Source: Ancistrus triradiatus
Lineage: Eukaryota; Chordata; Actinopteri; Siluriformes; Loricariidae
DNA: 64,000 bases
Direction: 5' to 3'
NCBI GenBank assembly: GCA_025084515.1
Contig: JAJAGP010000209.1
Span: 342,341 to 406,340, forward strand
The position numbers and the translations under genes were made by a program. Shown one piece after another: positions 61,944-64,000 of the stretch (within the stretch, counting starts at the first letter, position 1; each line of letters starts with the position of its first letter). The notes beneath the pieces are model-generated. The model was not told where the DNA came from. It saw only the letters and a list, made by a program, of their open reading frames with translations, and did no database searches.

Positions 61944-62461
61944 ACAACTGATAGCAATAAGACCTATTATAAACAAGATGTTTGCATTTCTGCAACCACA
62001 GTATGCCAACGATAAGGCCTGTTTGTGCTGAGATGGCAATAGACTATAATCCTCTCCTATCATCAATGCAGGCCTGGTAGTTGGGGAACCCACGTTTCCC
62101 ACATTCAGACAGGATTTTGCCAGTTTATTTATTTAGGGCTTGAAATAGGCTCCTGCTCATAGCTTCTGCTGCAGTAAGCAGTGGTTCTGTGTTGCAATTT
62201 GGCCCCAACTTGTTCCACAGATCTAATTGAATGAACGTTTGTTCTGCTTCTCATGAATCTGTCTGATCTTGGTCTTGGCTCCATTGCTAGGGTAGATGCA
62301 ATGGGCAAATATGTTTCTCCTTGTTCTTGAATGTAGATTAATTTTATACCACTTGGTTCCCTTTCGCTCTTTCACTGCAACAGCTGACCACTTGCACACA
62401 GACTTACATTTGCACAATTATAAGAATAGTTGTGAGGATGGAAAGAAATAAATTGTATATA

Positions 62462-63226
62462 CAGTGGTACCTCGGTTTTCGTTGTTAATATGTTCCAGAA
62501 GTCTTGCCAAGAACTGAGCAAATTTTTCCCATAAAGAATAATGAAAATTGAATTAATCTGTCAGACCCCCAGAAAATCCACACTGTATAAGGCATTATAT
62601 GCATTAATGGAGTTGTATTGTACAGCTGCTCCCTGATTTATGATGGGGATATGTTCCAACAAATCCATCATATGTAACATGAACTGAGGAGTTTAAAATA
62701 CTCTATATTGCATCAGAGCTGAGCCAACATTATTGTTTAAAACACTTACATTAACCTACAGTTGGCCAAAATAATTAACACAAAGCTTATTTTATAATAA
62801 AGTGTTGAAAATGTCATGGAATTGATTGAGTAAAAGTGAAATTAAAAGTGAAAAGTAAAGCAAAACACTTTGGTGAACTCGGGGCACTGGCATAGCTGCT
62901 AATGCTAACTGCAGCCTGGAAGCCAAGAGGATTCCTTTTGGTTGGTTGTCATTAACTATTTTAGGACCCATGGAGACTTGTTTGCACTAAGAATACAGTA
63001 CTATAAATGTAAAACTAAAGAAAAACTCCAAACACACTAGAGATCTACTCTGAGAGAGCTTTAGTGAATCTGAATTGCTGAATCACTGTGTACTGAATCA
63101 TGAATCAAGTTTCTGCTCGACTCATCCAGTTTAAGCGAGTACACCAAGTACTGAGCAAACAACGAGAAACAAAACTATTTTTTCTAGTCGGAAGTTCTGA
63201 GCTGGTCGAGAACCGAGGTACCACTG
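62462..63226 (+). repeat. MITE family O, complete copy
   Basis: TA-flanked inverted ends 'cagtggtacctcggttttcg' and 'cgagaaccgaggtaccactg' bound a 765-base element without coding capacity. The TA target and short perfect ends suggest mobilisation by a Tc1/mariner-type transposase. Confidence 0.85.
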
Positions 63227-63545
63227 TAGTTCCACTGCACATCTCTACGTATTTTGATATCTAAACAGCTAGAGCTGAGGAAGCATATTCTCAGTGATGT
63301 TTACAAGGTTAGACTCATTTCTCTGCACTTCACTAATACCACTTATTCAGATGTGTTTCCATATAGAAGTATCTTGGGGTGGAAATATTACCCAAAACTG
63401 TTCACTGCATTTTTGTGTTGACTGATACTGATATAAGCAATGTAACTGAACAAATAGCTGCCTTGAGATTCTTTCATTAAGTCATGAAAGAATTGACAGC
63501 AGACATCCAGTATTGCATCCAAGATGCTTAGGAAGCAATGATGTG

Positions 63546-63760
63546 GACTGTGGACTGTGGACTGTGGTAGTCTAGTGGTTAAGGTACTGGACTCTGGACC
63601 AGAAGGGTTCAAATCCCACCTCTGCCAAGCTGCCACTGTTGGGTCAGCTTGGCAGAGGTGGGATTTGAACCCTTGACCTTCTGAGAAAGGCCCTTAACCC
63701 ACAATTGCTTGGATTGTAAGACTGTTTGCTAAATGCTGTAAATGTAAATGTAAAAGACAT
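63546..63760 (+). repeat. tRNA-derived SINE family 1, rearranged copy S5 with internal hairpin
   Basis: The head 'actgtggtagtctagtggtt' is preceded by three tandem gactgtgg units. The body is broken by an inverted copy of its own B-box region (63645-63674), so the normal stretch 'ccttgagcaag' is lost. The tail (tgtaaatg)n is normal. Confidence 0.85.
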
Positions 63761-64000
63761 GTAGCTGAAATCTGAAATAATTTCAACAACGATACTCTGT
63801 ATTGAATTTGTGCATCACTGTCAATACAGCACAATTCATTTTAATTAATGATATGCTGAAACACATTATAAAGCTGTCCAAAGTACAGCTTTGTCCACAG
63901 GCTTATGCATCAAACTACCATGTTATACACTATGTGAATGTAAATTGTGTATTACGAGGTTATATGCAGTGGCCTGTGTTTGAACGTCCAATTACAGGCA
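63761..64000 (+). other. end of window, intron sequence
   Basis: Nothing recognised. Confidence 0.4.

Larger units (their letters stand above)
56686..64000 (+). other. PLEKHG intron 3 (to window end)
   Basis: No further DH-domain exon was found in 7.3 kb, so the next exon lies outside. Repeats identified are listed separately. 58290-59090, 59420-60540 and 63230-63540 hold nothing I can assign. Confidence 0.6.

Noticed and set aside
56686..64000. Search for the next DH-domain exon
   Set aside because: No segment with the expected downstream DH motifs (for example a phase-0 exon opening with an acidic-aromatic DYL-like stretch) was found, so the gene continues outside the window.

Overview
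The window is nuclear DNA from a ray-finned fish, probably an ostariophysan (catfish or characin-like). This rests on spliced vertebrate genes and a dense load of teleost-type Tc1/mariner copies, tRNA-derived SINEs and long-inverted-repeat MITEs. No bacterial, viral, tRNA, rRNA or CRISPR feature was seen. I recognised no intact transposase, reverse transcriptase or LTR.

Two host genes lie in tandem on the + strand. The first is the 3' part of spint1 (hepatocyte growth factor activator inhibitor 1). Four exons encode the linker after the LDL-receptor A module, the second Kunitz domain, the juxtamembrane stalk, and the transmembrane segment with cytoplasmic tail. They occupy 2030-6354, and a 3'UTR probably runs to about 8340. 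The 5' exons lie left of the window.

The second gene is the 5' part of a PLEKHG-family Rho guanine-nucleotide exchange factor. It has a probable GC-box promoter near 10225-10330, a non-coding first exon ending at 10463, a start-codon exon at 30193-30254, and a coding exon at 56201-56685 that enters the Dbl-homology (RhoGEF) domain. The two introns are about 19.7 and 25.9 kb, and the rest of the gene lies beyond 64000.

Most of the remainder is intron packed with decayed transposons. I distinguish about ten Tc1/mariner-like families (called A to M here), a pogo-like non-autonomous family with four copies that keep a helix-turn-helix segment, one hAT/BED fragment, two SINE families, several MITEs, and two dispersed repeats I cannot classify (called F and R1). 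Several insertions are nested with TA target duplications, which gives relative ages.

The most unusual structures are a templated-looking 221-bp patch joining two broken transposons (43401-43621), a SINE with a perfect 30-bp hairpin over its B box (63603-63674), the long-inverted-repeat element F (5044-5966), and the pogo-like family with its shared 19-residue DNA-binding motif.
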